The translations under genes were made by a program, and so were the position numbers. The notes under the pieces were generated by a model. That model was given only the letters and a program-made list of their open reading frames with translations. It had not been told where the DNA came from and ran no database searches. A stretch of 64,000 bases of DNA from Nitrospira sp. (GTDB lineage: Bacteria; Nitrospirota; Nitrospiria; Nitrospirales; Nitrospiraceae), in the NCBI GenBank assembly GCA_021323395.1, contig JAJONL010000004.1, forward strand, positions 24,381 to 88,380, read 5' to 3'. Below, piece by piece: positions 34,390 to 45,026 of this stretch (its first letter is position 1; each line of letters begins with the position of its first letter).

Positions 34390-35031
34390 TTAGCTGTCGC
34401 CCAGGTACGTAAGGACGGCTTCTACCCGGCCGCTCACTTTCAACTTTTGATAGATGTGATGCAGATGGGTTTTCACCGTATCGAGGGACACGCACAGCTG
34501 ATCAGCGATGTCTTTGTTGCTCCCTCCGGCCGCCGCGCAGGCCAGGATTTCCCGTTCCCGATCGGTCAGCAGGGCCAGCCCATGGACCTCAGGCTCCGTT
34601 TTATTCACCAGGGCCACCGCCTTCCGGGCAAAACCATCCGGCATGAACGCCGACCGGACTGGCTCCCCCTCGAACGTGGCGCGAATGATTCGCAAGAACT
34701 CCTGGTGGTCCGCGTCTTTCAAGATGTATCCGCAGGCTCCCGCCCGCACGGCCGCCACGATGCGAGCGTCGTCATCATGGACCGAGAGCATCAATACCTT
34801 GCTCGCCGGCGCGCAGCTTCGGATCAAGCGGGTGGCGGTGATGCCATCCAGTCGGGGCATGTCCACATCCATCAGCACGATACTGGGTTTTCGTTCCACG
34901 GCAAGGTCGAAGGCTTGCCGGCCGTCCATGGCCTCTCCGACCACGACGAGATCCCGCTCGTGTTCCAGCAACATGCGCAGGCTCTGCCGGAACAATCGTT
35001 GGTCTTCGGCAATTAGGATGGTGATGGGCAT
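34390..35031 (-). CDS. NarL/FixJ-type response regulator
   Basis: 213 residues. Receiver domain with ILIAEDQ and phosphoacceptor Asp55 in IVLMDVDMPR; Lys in YILKDAD. LuxR-type HTH at about 148-205: LTDREREILACAAAGGSNKDIADQL followed by VSLDTVKTHLHHIYQKLKVSGR. Translated just after, and overlapping by 19 bp, the cognate kinase gene. It lies immediately upstream of the exported-protein block on the same strand and is the natural candidate regulator of those genes. Confidence 0.92.
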   Translation of the reverse strand: MPITILIAEDQRLFRQSLRMLLEHERDLVVVGEAMDGRQAFDLAVERKPSIVLMDVDMPRLDGITATRLIRSCAPASKVLMLSVHDDDARIVAAVRAGACGYILKDADHQEFLRIIRATFEGEPVRSAFMPDGFARKAVALVNKTEPEVHGLALLTDREREILACAAAGGSNKDIADQLCVSLDTVKTHLHHIYQKLKVSGRVEAVLTYLGDS

Positions 35032-37343
35032 AGCCGCTCCCGCCTCACCGGCAACGTCACCGTAAATTTCGCGCCACCCTCGGGACGATTCGCCGCTGCG
35101 ATCTGTCCGCCGTGAGCTTCGACTACCAGGTGACAGAAGTGCAACCCGAGGCCACGACCGATCCTATAGTCCTGCCCGTCCTTCTTCCTAAAAAACATTT
35201 CAAACAGATGCGGCAAGTCATCCGGCGCAATCCCAGGCCCTTCGTCTTCGATGTGAATCGTCACCATGGGACAGTGAGCCGGTTGCATCTGATCTTCTGT
35301 CGACAACGACTCGTCGCCCTCGACCTGCACCGCGATCATGATCGTACCCTGTGGCGGCGAGTACTTCAGCGCGTTGTGGATCAGATTGATCAGCACCCGT
35401 TGTAGTCGGCGCCCATCTCCCATGATCCACAGATCATCGGCCTGCACCTGAAGATGGAACTGCACCTCCTGCGCCTCGGCCTCCGAGCGGAAGAGCCGCA
35501 GCACTTCCTTAAGCAGCAGGCTCGGTGAGACTGGCGACGTGCTGAGCGGAAGACCCGAATAACTTTCCTGATAGACATCCAGCATGTCATTGATCATGCC
35601 CAGCAGCAGGTCGGTGGTGAAACGCAGATCCGCAAGACAGCGACGCGGTTGGGCCTGTTCCATCTCCGGGCAGCGGCCCAGCCATTCCAGCGTCTTCTTG
35701 ATCCCGGCCAGCGGATTGCGGATATCGTGGGCAAACATCGAAGCGAATTGACTCAACGACGCCAATCGCTCGGACCGGAGCAATTGGCGTTCGAGTTCCT
35801 TTTGCTCGGTCAGATCGCTGAGTTGCATGATGACCGATTCCACGCGTCCGGACTTCATGACCGGCACAAAATCAATGTCCATCGTCAGATCGCCGGCGGC
35901 CGGCGTAGGGACGCGCATAAGCCCAACCGGCACATCCGCGCCGCTCCGCAGCGCCAGCTGCAGCCGCTCCAACAGGCGCGGCCGCTCGGAGTCAGCCACG
36001 AGGCCGGACACCGGTTGATGGACGATGGTAGTTGCCGGCCGGCCCAGCATACTCTCACCTCGTCGATTGACGGCTTGGATGACGCCGGCGGGATCAATCA
36101 GAATTTTGCTATCGACCGAGTGATTCCAAAGCAGACGATAATGTTCCTCGGAGGTAGCCAGAGCGAGGTTCGCCTGCTCCAGGCGGTGGACATACTGAGC
36201 GTTGGCTTGCGAGGCCTGCTCCAGTCGTTGAGAGAGGTCATCGAAACTGGAAGCGAGAGCATCGATCTCGACAATCCCGCAGGGTTGTGCCGGCGCAAGG
36301 GCGACAGTGGGCGTGGAAGACCTAGCGCTGCCGAGCCGATCGATGCGCTGAATCAGCGTGCCCAGAGGACGCACGATTCGGCGCGCGAGTCGCCAACGCA
36401 GCCACACGATAAATCCAATCGCTCCCACCCAGAATGCCGCAAGTTTCCCGACCAGAGCTAACAACGGCTCAAACGTCTCCCCCGGATCCTGCTGCACCAG
36501 GATAGACCAGGTGCCCGCCTGAATGACCGGCGGGGGGAGAACCACCGGAGCGACACCCACGATGCCTTTCTTGCCGCCATGCGTGTCGAGCGCAGGCTGA
36601 ACCCATCGTGCGGAACGATCCTTTTCGGACTGCGCCGTGATGGCAGTGAACGGGGTATGCCGGCTTGGAGGCAACAGGGAACAGGCGAGCACCAACCCAT
36701 CGTCGGCCACCAGCATCATGTGACCCGTTCGGCCGATGCGACTTTCGAGAATCGAGGCTAAGATTCGATCCGTCCCGATGATCACTTTCAACACACCTCG
36801 CACCGGTTCATTCGTTTCCCGTACCGGTACCGCCACCTCCCAATAACCGTGCCCCTCCTGATCGACCGTGAACGGTCCCGCCCAGGGACGACCCTCCCGG
36901 AAAACTATAGGCCACCAAGGTTGCTGCACATAGAAAGTTCGCGCGGAGTCACTCCTTCGACCTCCGACCAGTTGCCCATCCGCCCGCACGATAGCCAGAG
37001 ACTGAAAATAGCGACGCTGCTCCTCACGCCATCGCTCGAGATGCACCGAGGCCGGCCCAACCGGGGCCGTTTCGCCCACGGACGCACGAATGTCCGGAAG
37101 GGCGCTGAGTCGTTGCGTCCATTCGATTTCCTTGGCGAGCAACAACGCGGCTTTATCCGCACTTTGACGGGCTATTTCTTGGAAGGTGATACCGACGGTC
37201 GTTTGGAGAGACTGTTTGGCATGCCAGTAGGCATAGGCGAGGCCCACTGTGCCCGAGAGAACCCCGACCGAGAGCACAGACAGGGTGATCAATCTCTGGA
37301 GGCTGACCCGCGGATTCATAACGGCAGGCCAATAGCCAAACAT
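35013..37343 (-). CDS. Sensor histidine kinase with dCache-like, HAMP and PAS domains
   Basis: 776 residues. Membrane helices near 18-40 and 297-317 enclose a periplasmic sensor (about 42-295) with SRIGRTGHMMLVADDGLVLACS and LLPPSRHTPF, close to the corresponding segments of the kinase at 28367-30316. HAMP (318-375), a coiled linker, PAS (about 400-510, LLWNHSVDSKILIDPAGVI) and HisKA with His539 (MFAHDIRNPLAGIKK) follow. The HATPase has LIHNALKYSPPQG, DEGPGIAPDDL and GRGLGLHFCHLVVEAHGG. It overlaps the NarL-type regulator gene, forming one two-component pair. Confidence 0.92.
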   Translation of the reverse strand: MFGYWPAVMNPRVSLQRLITLSVLSVGVLSGTVGLAYAYWHAKQSLQTTVGITFQEIARQSADKAALLLAKEIEWTQRLSALPDIRASVGETAPVGPASVHLERWREEQRRYFQSLAIVRADGQLVGGRRSDSARTFYVQQPWWPIVFREGRPWAGPFTVDQEGHGYWEVAVPVRETNEPVRGVLKVIIGTDRILASILESRIGRTGHMMLVADDGLVLACSLLPPSRHTPFTAITAQSEKDRSARWVQPALDTHGGKKGIVGVAPVVLPPPVIQAGTWSILVQQDPGETFEPLLALVGKLAAFWVGAIGFIVWLRWRLARRIVRPLGTLIQRIDRLGSARSSTPTVALAPAQPCGIVEIDALASSFDDLSQRLEQASQANAQYVHRLEQANLALATSEEHYRLLWNHSVDSKILIDPAGVIQAVNRRGESMLGRPATTIVHQPVSGLVADSERPRLLERLQLALRSGADVPVGLMRVPTPAAGDLTMDIDFVPVMKSGRVESVIMQLSDLTEQKELERQLLRSERLASLSQFASMFAHDIRNPLAGIKKTLEWLGRCPEMEQAQPRRCLADLRFTTDLLLGMINDMLDVYQESYSGLPLSTSPVSPSLLLKEVLRLFRSEAEAQEVQFHLQVQADDLWIMGDGRRLQRVLINLIHNALKYSPPQGTIMIAVQVEGDESLSTEDQMQPAHCPMVTIHIEDEGPGIAPDDLPHLFEMFFRKKDGQDYRIGRGLGLHFCHLVVEAHGGQIAAANRPEGGAKFTVTLPVRRERLCPSPS

Positions 37344-37551
37344 CGATGCGACGAGTAGATCCTGCCGGCGGAATCTCGCTACTCCGCCTGAGTGATCGCC
37401 GCATCACGGATCACATTACGTCATGCTTCACATGCTACCCTCAGCCTGGTACCGCTTTCAGCGTACAAAATTTCCGGCCGAACCTAGTCCCGTCTTGAGC
37501 AGGGTTCATCATCCCGGATGTAGTCATCCACGAGTTTCCATTTTGCCCGAA

Positions 37552-39987
37552 TCATCGTAACTCCACAATGGTGACCCCGTCGCCTCCCTCGGCGCGATCG
37601 CCCGGTCTGAATTTCACGACGTAGGGCGAGGCCTTCAGATACTCCCGCAACGCCGCCTTGAGCCGGCCGGTCCCATGCCCGTGAATGATGCGCACAAAAG
37701 GACTGCCGCCCAGAATCGCACGATCGAGCCCGCCCACCACGACATCCAACGCGTCATCCGCCGTCCGGCCGCGCACATCGAACGTTTCCTGAATATCGGC
37801 GGGCGCGAGCATGTCGGCGCTTCGCCTTGTTTGGGATGTCGTGGTCTTGTTCAATTCGCCGCGAGCTGGTTGCGCTGAGCGCGCGATCCCTGCCAAATTT
37901 GCTATGTGAGCCAGGAGTTCTCCCTCGCCCACCTTCAGACGCACTCGTTTTTTCCCCTGGGGGCTTTCGAGCAATGTCCCCGTCATACCCAGCCCAATGA
38001 CCTCCACGGCATCTCCGACCGACAGGTGCTCCACAGGAATCGGCCCATCCGGCTCCGCTACGTGGCGTCTGATCTCCTGTTCCAGTGCGACAAGCCGGAC
38101 TTTGGTTTCCTTCGCCTTGAGCAATTTTTGATCGCGCTTCAAGTCATCGAGCGTGGCTTGAACCTCGGCGCGGGCTCGCTGAAATTCTTGAGACAGCTTC
38201 TTCTTGAGCCCTCGTCGCTCGTCCCGTTCGGAGTTCTGCACGAAGGTCAGCAATTCTTGCGCTTCGCGCCGAGTCTGTTCGGCAGCCTGCTTCGCCAGGC
38301 CGGCGGCGTTCAAGTCCTCGTTCAGTCGCCGCTGTCTGTCTTGCAAATCATTTAAGAGTGTTTCTAGCACCCTCGTGTCGCCCTGCAGTCGCGCACGGGC
38401 ATCCTGCAGGAGCGACGGCTCCATTCCAAGACGCCCGGCAATCTCGATCGCCGCGGACCCGCCCGGTTGCCCAAGGATAAGACGATATGTTGGAGAGAGG
38501 GTATCCAGATTGAATTCGACGCTCGCATTGGCAAAGCCCGCTGTCTCTTGCGCCAAGCCTTTCAAGAGGCTGTAGTGCGTCGTGATCACCACCTTGACGC
38601 CGGCCGCCGACAGCCGACAGAGGAGCGCGCTCGCCAGCGCCGCGCCTTCGGCGGGATCGGTGGATGTGACCGGCTCATCCAGCAGGACCAGCGCTCGTCC
38701 AGGATGAACGGGGCTATCCCTTACGTCCGGCTCCGGCCCAGCCGAAATCTCCCGAAGAAGCTGCACCATCTGGGTGATATGGGCAGAAAAGCTGGAGAGG
38801 TCCCGCGCCAGATCTTGCGCATCGCCGATATCGGCATAGACGGACGGAAAGATGGCCATCTCCGAATCAGGCGCACAGGGCAGATGCAAACCGCAGCGCG
38901 CCATCAGGGCAAACAATCCCAGCAACTTCAAGGTGACGGTCTTGCCGCCGGTGTTGGGACCGGAAATGATGAGGACCCGCACCGTCTCATCGAGTGCCAC
39001 GTCATTCGGCACCACCTGCTCTTTGGTCAGGACGAGGAACGGGTGTCGTGCCTGCTTGAGCACAATGCGGCCTTCGTCATTGAGGCGGGGCGAAATGGCG
39101 TGTAGCCGTTGGCTCAGTCCCGCCTTCGCTGAAATCCCATCCAGTCGTCCCAGAAGAGTGACCGTATCCGTCAACTCATGAGTGTGGGGGGCGATCATGG
39201 CGGACAGCTCTCGCAAAATTCTTCGCACTTCGCGCTCCACCTCGAGATCCACCACCTTGATGGAATTATTGAGATCCACTAGTTCACGAGGTTCCAGAAA
39301 CACCGTGGCGCCGCTCGCCGACACATCGTGCACAATGCCGGGAATTTTCCCCTGCATGTCGGTCTTAATCGGGACCACGTAACGGCCCTCGCGTTGCGCG
39401 AAATAGTCCTCCTGTAGAACACCCTCGTACCGGCGAGAGTGCAGAATCTGATCGAGACGATGCCGCATGTGCTGTTTGAGGTCCTTGGCACTTTGCATCA
39501 ATCGATGCAGTTCCGGGCTGGCCGACTCCCGTACGGAGCCGTCTCGATCGATGGCGCCATTCAGGGCAGTCAGCAGTCGACGATAGTCGGTGACCGGCCC
39601 GCATTGTGCGGCCATGGCGCTCAGCGTCGGCGCGGCCGATTCGTGGCGCGACAGATACCGATGAACCTCATCGATCAAATCCAGGACCAGCGCGATGTCG
39701 CGCAGCTCGTGCGCCTCCAAACAGGCGCCCTTGCCCACTCGACCTAACCATTCGGTCACATTGGGAAATTGGAGCGGTGGGAAAGGATCATCCCCGGCCG
39801 TCAAGCGCACCATGTCGGACGTTTCCTGCTGGCGCACGAAGGCCTGAGCGACATCCTGCTCCAACCGTAGCGACCGGCAGTGCTCCGCTCCCGCAGTCGA
39901 TCGGGCGAAGGAAGCCAGGACCTCTAACAACTGGCCCCATTCCAGAACCTTGGCTGCCTCACGCTGAAGGTTGTCAGATTGCATCAT
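37552..39987 (-). CDS. mutS2: MutS2 family DNA-binding ATPase
   Basis: 811 residues. MutS-type core with Walker A GPNTGGKT at 343-350, preceded by the clamp-like helical region. A long coiled coil (about 520-640, rich in Arg/Gln/Glu: NDLQDRQRRLNEDLNAAG) leads to the C-terminal Smr nuclease domain (about 730-811: FDVRGRTADDALDVV, IIHGHGTGRLKAALREYL). MutS2 suppresses recombination and, in some bacteria, rescues collided ribosomes. It lacks the N-terminal mismatch-recognition domain of MutS. Two in-frame ATGs (39987, 39984). Monocistronic by position. Confidence 0.93.
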   Translation of the reverse strand: MMQSDNLQREAAKVLEWGQLLEVLASFARSTAGAEHCRSLRLEQDVAQAFVRQQETSDMVRLTAGDDPFPPLQFPNVTEWLGRVGKGACLEAHELRDIALVLDLIDEVHRYLSRHESAAPTLSAMAAQCGPVTDYRRLLTALNGAIDRDGSVRESASPELHRLMQSAKDLKQHMRHRLDQILHSRRYEGVLQEDYFAQREGRYVVPIKTDMQGKIPGIVHDVSASGATVFLEPRELVDLNNSIKVVDLEVEREVRRILRELSAMIAPHTHELTDTVTLLGRLDGISAKAGLSQRLHAISPRLNDEGRIVLKQARHPFLVLTKEQVVPNDVALDETVRVLIISGPNTGGKTVTLKLLGLFALMARCGLHLPCAPDSEMAIFPSVYADIGDAQDLARDLSSFSAHITQMVQLLREISAGPEPDVRDSPVHPGRALVLLDEPVTSTDPAEGAALASALLCRLSAAGVKVVITTHYSLLKGLAQETAGFANASVEFNLDTLSPTYRLILGQPGGSAAIEIAGRLGMEPSLLQDARARLQGDTRVLETLLNDLQDRQRRLNEDLNAAGLAKQAAEQTRREAQELLTFVQNSERDERRGLKKKLSQEFQRARAEVQATLDDLKRDQKLLKAKETKVRLVALEQEIRRHVAEPDGPIPVEHLSVGDAVEVIGLGMTGTLLESPQGKKRVRLKVGEGELLAHIANLAGIARSAQPARGELNKTTTSQTRRSADMLAPADIQETFDVRGRTADDALDVVVGGLDRAILGGSPFVRIIHGHGTGRLKAALREYLKASPYVVKFRPGDRAEGGDGVTIVELR

Positions 39988-40120
39988 GCCCCACTTATCG
40001 AGTGACCGTGAGAACGCCCGACTTTACTAGACCGTCCTCACACAGGCAAGGCGGCAGGGGGGTCGGAATGTGACGCTCCGGGACGGCTGTCATTTGCAAC
40101 CATTCGCTCTTTTTGTATGC

Positions 40121-40149
40121 TTGACACACAGAAAGTCGGTCAGTACTAT
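40121..40149 (+). promoter_or_regulatory. Sigma-70-like promoter of the gap operon
   Basis: TTGACA (40121-40126), 17-bp spacer, TACTAT (40144-40149). Transcription would start near 40156, about 45 bases before the gap start codon. One of the best promoter matches in the window. Confidence 0.7.
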
Positions 40150-40188
40150 CGCCCCAGACTCACTCAGTTCAACCCGCTTAATTCTTGA

Positions 40189-41208
<1,020 letters not shown>

Positions 41209-41302
41209 ATCGGCTATATTGCAAAGCGGTTTGGGCATACGACACGAGCGCAACACACGGGATCACCGTTTGAGGCGCCCATAGGAGGAGTGAGGATCTG
41301 CC

Positions 41303-42502
41303 ATGAATCTTCGGAAGCGAATCATCGAGGATGTTCAGCTTCGAGGGAAGCGCGTCATCATTCGTGCCGACTATAACGTCCCGCTCGACGATTCATTGCA
41401 GATTACCGACGACACGAGAATCCGATCGACGCTTCCCACCATCAATCGCGCTGTCGATGAGGGAGCCAAGGTCATTCTCTGTTCGCACCTCGGTCGACCG
41501 AAGGGAAAGTTTGACCCCAAATTCAGTCTAGCCCCCATTGCCAAGCGCCTCCAACGCCTGCTGGGCAAAGAGGTGATTTTTGCGCCGGACTGCATTGGAT
41601 CCGCGGTCGAAGGCCTCGTCGCCAAGATGCAGCCCGGCGATGTCATGCTGCTGGAAAACCTCCGTTTTCATGCGGAGGAAGAAAAGAACGACGACGGATT
41701 CTCCAAGGCGTTGGCTTCCCTCGCCGATGTCTATATCAATGACGCGTTCGGCGCCGCTCACCGCGCCCATGCGTCTACCGTCGGCATCACGAAATTCATT
41801 CCGGAAGCCGCCGCCGGATATTTGCTGAAAAAAGAAATCGAATACCTAGAAGGGGCCGTGGAAAACCCAGTTCGGCCGTTCGTGGCCATTCTCGGCGGCG
41901 CCAAAGTGTCGGGCAAAATCGGGGTGATCGAAAATCTCGGGAAAAAAGTGGACAAGGTCATCATCGGCGGCGGTATGGCGTTTACGTTTCTCAAGGCCAT
42001 GGGGCTGGAGATCGGTCAATCGCTGGTCGAGAACGATATGCTGGACTTCGCGAAGGGAGTGCAGGACCACGCCTTCGCCAGCGGAGTCAAATTCTATCTG
42101 CCGGTGGACTGCGTCGTGGCTGCGAGCCGGGAGCCGGGAGCCGAGACGAAAATTGTTCCGGTCCAGGAGATTCCCAAGGGATGGTACGGATTGGATATCG
42201 GCCCCGCCTCCGTCAAACTGTTCTCGGAAGCGGTCCAGAATGCCAAGACCATTCTCTGGAATGGTCCGATGGGCATGTTCGAAGTCGATGCCTTCGCTAG
42301 AGGCACCCTCGCTATGGCCCACTCCGTCGCGAACGCCTATGCCCTGACGATTGTGGGCGGTGGCGAAACAGCCCTGGCCATCCACCGGGCCGGGGAATCC
42401 GAGAGCATCTCGTTCATTTCAACAGGCGGTGGGGCCGCGCTGGAGTTATTGGAGGGAAAGATCCTTCCGGGCCTCGCGGCACTCCCCAATCGCACGCCAT
42501 AA
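41303..42502 (+). CDS. pgk: Phosphoglycerate kinase
   Basis: 399 residues. N-domain substrate site RADYNVPLDD and HLGRPKG; linker region RAHASTVGI; C-domain LGGAKVSGKIGVIENL for nucleotide; closing signature TIVGGGETALAIHRAG and STGGGAALELLEG. Transfers phosphate between 1,3-bisphosphoglycerate and ADP. AGGAGG and GAGGA motifs lie upstream. The standard length with no fused triosephosphate isomerase. Confidence 0.97.
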   Translation: MNLRKRIIEDVQLRGKRVIIRADYNVPLDDSLQITDDTRIRSTLPTINRAVDEGAKVILCSHLGRPKGKFDPKFSLAPIAKRLQRLLGKEVIFAPDCIGSAVEGLVAKMQPGDVMLLENLRFHAEEEKNDDGFSKALASLADVYINDAFGAAHRAHASTVGITKFIPEAAAGYLLKKEIEYLEGAVENPVRPFVAILGGAKVSGKIGVIENLGKKVDKVIIGGGMAFTFLKAMGLEIGQSLVENDMLDFAKGVQDHAFASGVKFYLPVDCVVAASREPGAETKIVPVQEIPKGWYGLDIGPASVKLFSEAVQNAKTILWNGPMGMFEVDAFARGTLAMAHSVANAYALTIVGGGETALAIHRAGESESISFISTGGGAALELLEGKILPGLAALPNRTP

Positions 42503-42540
42503 TTGTAACCGCCCTCTCTCTTTCACCATATCGAGGTTTC

Positions 42541-43320
42541 GTGAGAACTCGCTTCATCGTCGGTAACTGGAAAATGAATAAGACCGCCTCGGAGGCCGCG
42601 GCGTTCGTTCGAGAGCTCGCGCGGCAGGTCACAGACCTGGGCGGCATCCATGTCGGCCTGACGCCACCCTTTACCGCGTTGCAAGCGGTTCGGGATGCGC
42701 TCGGCCCCGCTTCGCCCTTTCTTCTAGGCGCCCAAAATCTCTATTGGGAAGACAAGGGAGCGTTTACCGGCGAAATATCCGGCTCAATGCTGAAAGATCT
42801 CGGCTGCCGGTTTGTTCTCGTCGGTCATTCCGAACGACGGCAATTCTTCGGAGACCAGGACAGTTGGACCAACAAAAAAGTGCTCGCAGCCATCCGGCAT
42901 GGCCTTCAGCCGATCCTTTGCGTGGGTGAAACGCTGCAAGACCGCGATGCCGGCAATACCGATCAGGTCATTCAACGGCAGCTGCACGCCGCGCTGTGGG
43001 GAATCGAGCCGCAGGCGCTCGGAAGCCTCACCATCGCCTACGAGCCCGTGTGGGCCATTGGAACCGGGAGAGCCGCCTCACCGGATCAGGCCGTACCGGT
43101 GCATCGGCTGATCCGTCGTACCCTGGATGAATTGAGCGGAACGGACCTTGGCCACCAGGTGCGCATTCTCTACGGAGGCAGCGTCACCCCAACGAATATT
43201 GCAGACTTTCTGTTCTCCGAAGAAATCGATGGCGCACTTGTGGGCGGGGCTTGTTTAGACCCAGCCTGTTTTGCTACACTGTTTTCGGTCGCGCTCAGGT
43301 CCACACCTTCCACGGCCTAA
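42541..43320 (+). CDS. tpiA: Triosephosphate isomerase
   Basis: 259 residues from a GTG at 42541 with GAGG 5 bp upstream. Catalytic residues visible: Asn9 and Lys11 (GNWKMN), His96 (VGHSERR) and Glu168 (AYEPVWAIGTG); phosphate loop YGGSVTPTN and DGALVGGACLDP. Interconverts dihydroxyacetone phosphate and glyceraldehyde-3-phosphate. secG starts 7 bp after its stop, so the end of tpiA is likely coupled to it. Confidence 0.97.
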   Translation: MRTRFIVGNWKMNKTASEAAAFVRELARQVTDLGGIHVGLTPPFTALQAVRDALGPASPFLLGAQNLYWEDKGAFTGEISGSMLKDLGCRFVLVGHSERRQFFGDQDSWTNKKVLAAIRHGLQPILCVGETLQDRDAGNTDQVIQRQLHAALWGIEPQALGSLTIAYEPVWAIGTGRAASPDQAVPVHRLIRRTLDELSGTDLGHQVRILYGGSVTPTNIADFLFSEEIDGALVGGACLDPACFATLFSVALRSTPSTA

Positions 43321-43327
43321 TCTCAAT

Positions 43328-43669
43328 ATGTACACACTGCTGGTCATTATCCACGTCATTGTCTGCCTGCTCATGATTGGGGCCATCTTGCTGCAATCCG
43401 GCAAGGGCGCTGAAATCGGGGCGGCCTTCGGCGGCTCCAGCCAAACCGTCTTCGGCAGTCGGGGGCCGGCAAACTTCCTGAGCAAGTTCACCGTCATCAC
43501 CGCATTCGTGTTCATGTTCACATCCCTCACCTTGGCGATCCTTGCCAAGGAACGCAACTTTTCCTCCACCGTCATTGACCTGAACAAGAAGCCGGCTCCG
43601 ACCACAGCGCCGGCGACCTCAACCCCTCCCGCCACGGAATCTCATCCGGCAGGTGATGGTTCCCACTAG
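43328..43669 (+). CDS. secG: Protein translocase subunit SecG
   Basis: 113 residues. Two membrane helices (LLVIIHVIVCLLMIGAILLQ and FTVITAFVFMFTSLTLAIL) flank the cytoplasmic loop with the hallmark LLQSGKGAEIGAAFGG and QTVFGSRGPANFL. A Pro/Thr/Ala-rich tail of about 30 residues is an extension. SecG assists SecYEG-mediated export. The position behind tpiA is common in bacteria. ATG 43328 is used; no strong ribosome binding site, consistent with coupling. Confidence 0.93.
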   Translation: MYTLLVIIHVIVCLLMIGAILLQSGKGAEIGAAFGGSSQTVFGSRGPANFLSKFTVITAFVFMFTSLTLAILAKERNFSSTVIDLNKKPAPTTAPATSTPPATESHPAGDGSH

Positions 43670-43848
43670 CCTCTCTCCGCGTCTGAATTCGTTGAAATAG
43701 AAAATCTGGAGGCGCGAACCCGCGAGCTTCATGGCCTTGAGGATACCAGTCTGGTGTTTTCCGGAGATGGTCAGCGAGGTCTACGGCGCGAAGAATAATG
43801 AGCGCCACGTCTGGACGTGGGCAAGACGGTGAGCCGGCAGTGTCATGC

Positions 43849-43880
43849 GAGAACACCGCTGGCGGGCTTTTCCGCATCCT
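43849..43880. repeat. Partial copy of the 122-bp intergenic element
   Basis: GAGAACACCGCTGGCGGG followed by CTTTTCCGCATCCT matches the right-hand end of the element at 22240-22361 (GAGAACGAAGTTGACGGC, CATTTTCAGCATCCT). Only this end is recognisable; the left part in 43670-43848 is degenerate or missing. It abuts the ilvE stop codon. The rest of the 212-bp secG-ilvE spacer holds nothing I can name. Confidence 0.5.
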
Positions 43881-43881
43881 G

Positions 43882-44808
43882 CTAGATGGGAGTCAGCCAT
43901 GGCCGATGGGCGGAATCCGTCCCACCCACGACTTCAAAAAATGCCTTTTGTAATGTCTGCGTGATCTGACCGGGTCTGCCGGTGCCGATCTTTCGTTGAT
44001 CGATTTCAGTGACCGGGGTGAGTTCTGCTGCGGTGCCGGTGACGAACACTTCCTCCGCCACATACATTTCATCACGTGTGAACCGTTCCTCGACCACCTC
44101 AATATTGCGTTCCCTTGCCAATTGAATGATAGAGTTCCGCGTAATGCCCTCAAGAATCGAGGTCAGCGGGGTCGTCTTCAGGACGCCGCGCCTCACAATA
44201 AACACATTTTCGCCGGTCCCTTCAGCCACATAACCCTCGGGATCGAGCATAATGGCCTCGTCGTACCCATCCGCCTTGACTTCGCGTTTGGCGAGGATGG
44301 AATTCACATAGTAGCCGGAGATCTTTCCGCGCGTCATCGAGACATTCACGTGATGGCGGGTAAATGAGGAAACCCGTGCCCGAATTCCTTTGGTCAGCGC
44401 CTCGTCCCCGAGGTATGTCCCCCATTTCCAGGCAGCAATACTCACCTTGATAGGATTGTCGCCTGGATAGAGTCCCATGGCTCCGTACCCAATGTACACC
44501 AGTGGACGAATATAACAGGCGTCCAACCGATTGATCCTCACGGTCTCGACAATGGCCTCGGTGATTTGCTTCTTATCGTAGGGCATCTCGATCAACGCGA
44601 TGTGCGCGGATTCAAACAGACGATCCACATGCTCGGACAATCTAAAAATGGCTGACCCACTCTTCCCCTTGTAACAACGAATACCCTCGAAGGCCGCCAA
44701 CCCGTAGTGAAGCGAGTGCGTCAACACGTGAACCTGAGCATCGGCCCAGGCGACAAATGTCCCGTCCATCCATATTTTTTCGCTGGGTTGTAACATGCGC
44801 GGGATCAT
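43882..44808 (-). CDS. ilvE: Branched-chain amino acid aminotransferase
   Basis: 308 residues of fold-type IV PLP enzymes. KIWMDGTFVAWADAQVHVLTHSLHYGLAAFEGIRCY is the typical opening; RINRLDACYIRPLVYIGYGAMGL, the lysine-bearing MTRGKISGYYVNSILAKREVKADGYDEAIMLD and GTGENVFIVRRGVLKTTPL follow. Transfers amino groups between glutamate and branched-chain 2-oxo acids. ATG 44808 or 44796 could be used; neither has a clear ribosome binding site. Confidence 0.92.
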   Translation of the reverse strand: MIPRMLQPSEKIWMDGTFVAWADAQVHVLTHSLHYGLAAFEGIRCYKGKSGSAIFRLSEHVDRLFESAHIALIEMPYDKKQITEAIVETVRINRLDACYIRPLVYIGYGAMGLYPGDNPIKVSIAAWKWGTYLGDEALTKGIRARVSSFTRHHVNVSMTRGKISGYYVNSILAKREVKADGYDEAIMLDPEGYVAEGTGENVFIVRRGVLKTTPLTSILEGITRNSIIQLARERNIEVVEERFTRDEMYVAEEVFVTGTAAELTPVTEIDQRKIGTGRPGQITQTLQKAFFEVVGGTDSAHRPWLTPI

Positions 44809-44964
44809 ACCAGCGGCTCACAATGAGCGTCAAGACAACCAGCCACGCCATCGTGTAGGCCATGCATGTTTCGAATCCATTCGCATGGGAGCCTGCGCAT
44901 CTCTCACGAAGGCCTGCGTTTTAGGGGCTGCATAATCCACGAATCACCTTCGATGCACTTGTTC

Positions 44965-44993
44965 TTGACACCCTATTTATGGCTGTGATAGAC
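44965..44993 (+). promoter_or_regulatory. Promoter upstream of rplU-rpmA
   Basis: TTGACA at 44965-44970 is followed after 16-17 bp by GATAGA (44987-44992), which has a TG one base upstream and so may act as an extended -10. The start point would lie near 45000, about 27 bases before the rplU start. No other strong promoter is visible in the 218-bp spacer. Confidence 0.5.
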
Positions 44994-45026
44994 ACTCATG
45001 TTCTGCTGACGAGGAGAAAGACGCAC

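Noticed and set aside
44860..44930. tRNA-like stretch (TTCGAATCC)
   Set aside because: Only the T-loop-like string is present; no acceptor or anticodon stem can be folded around it.
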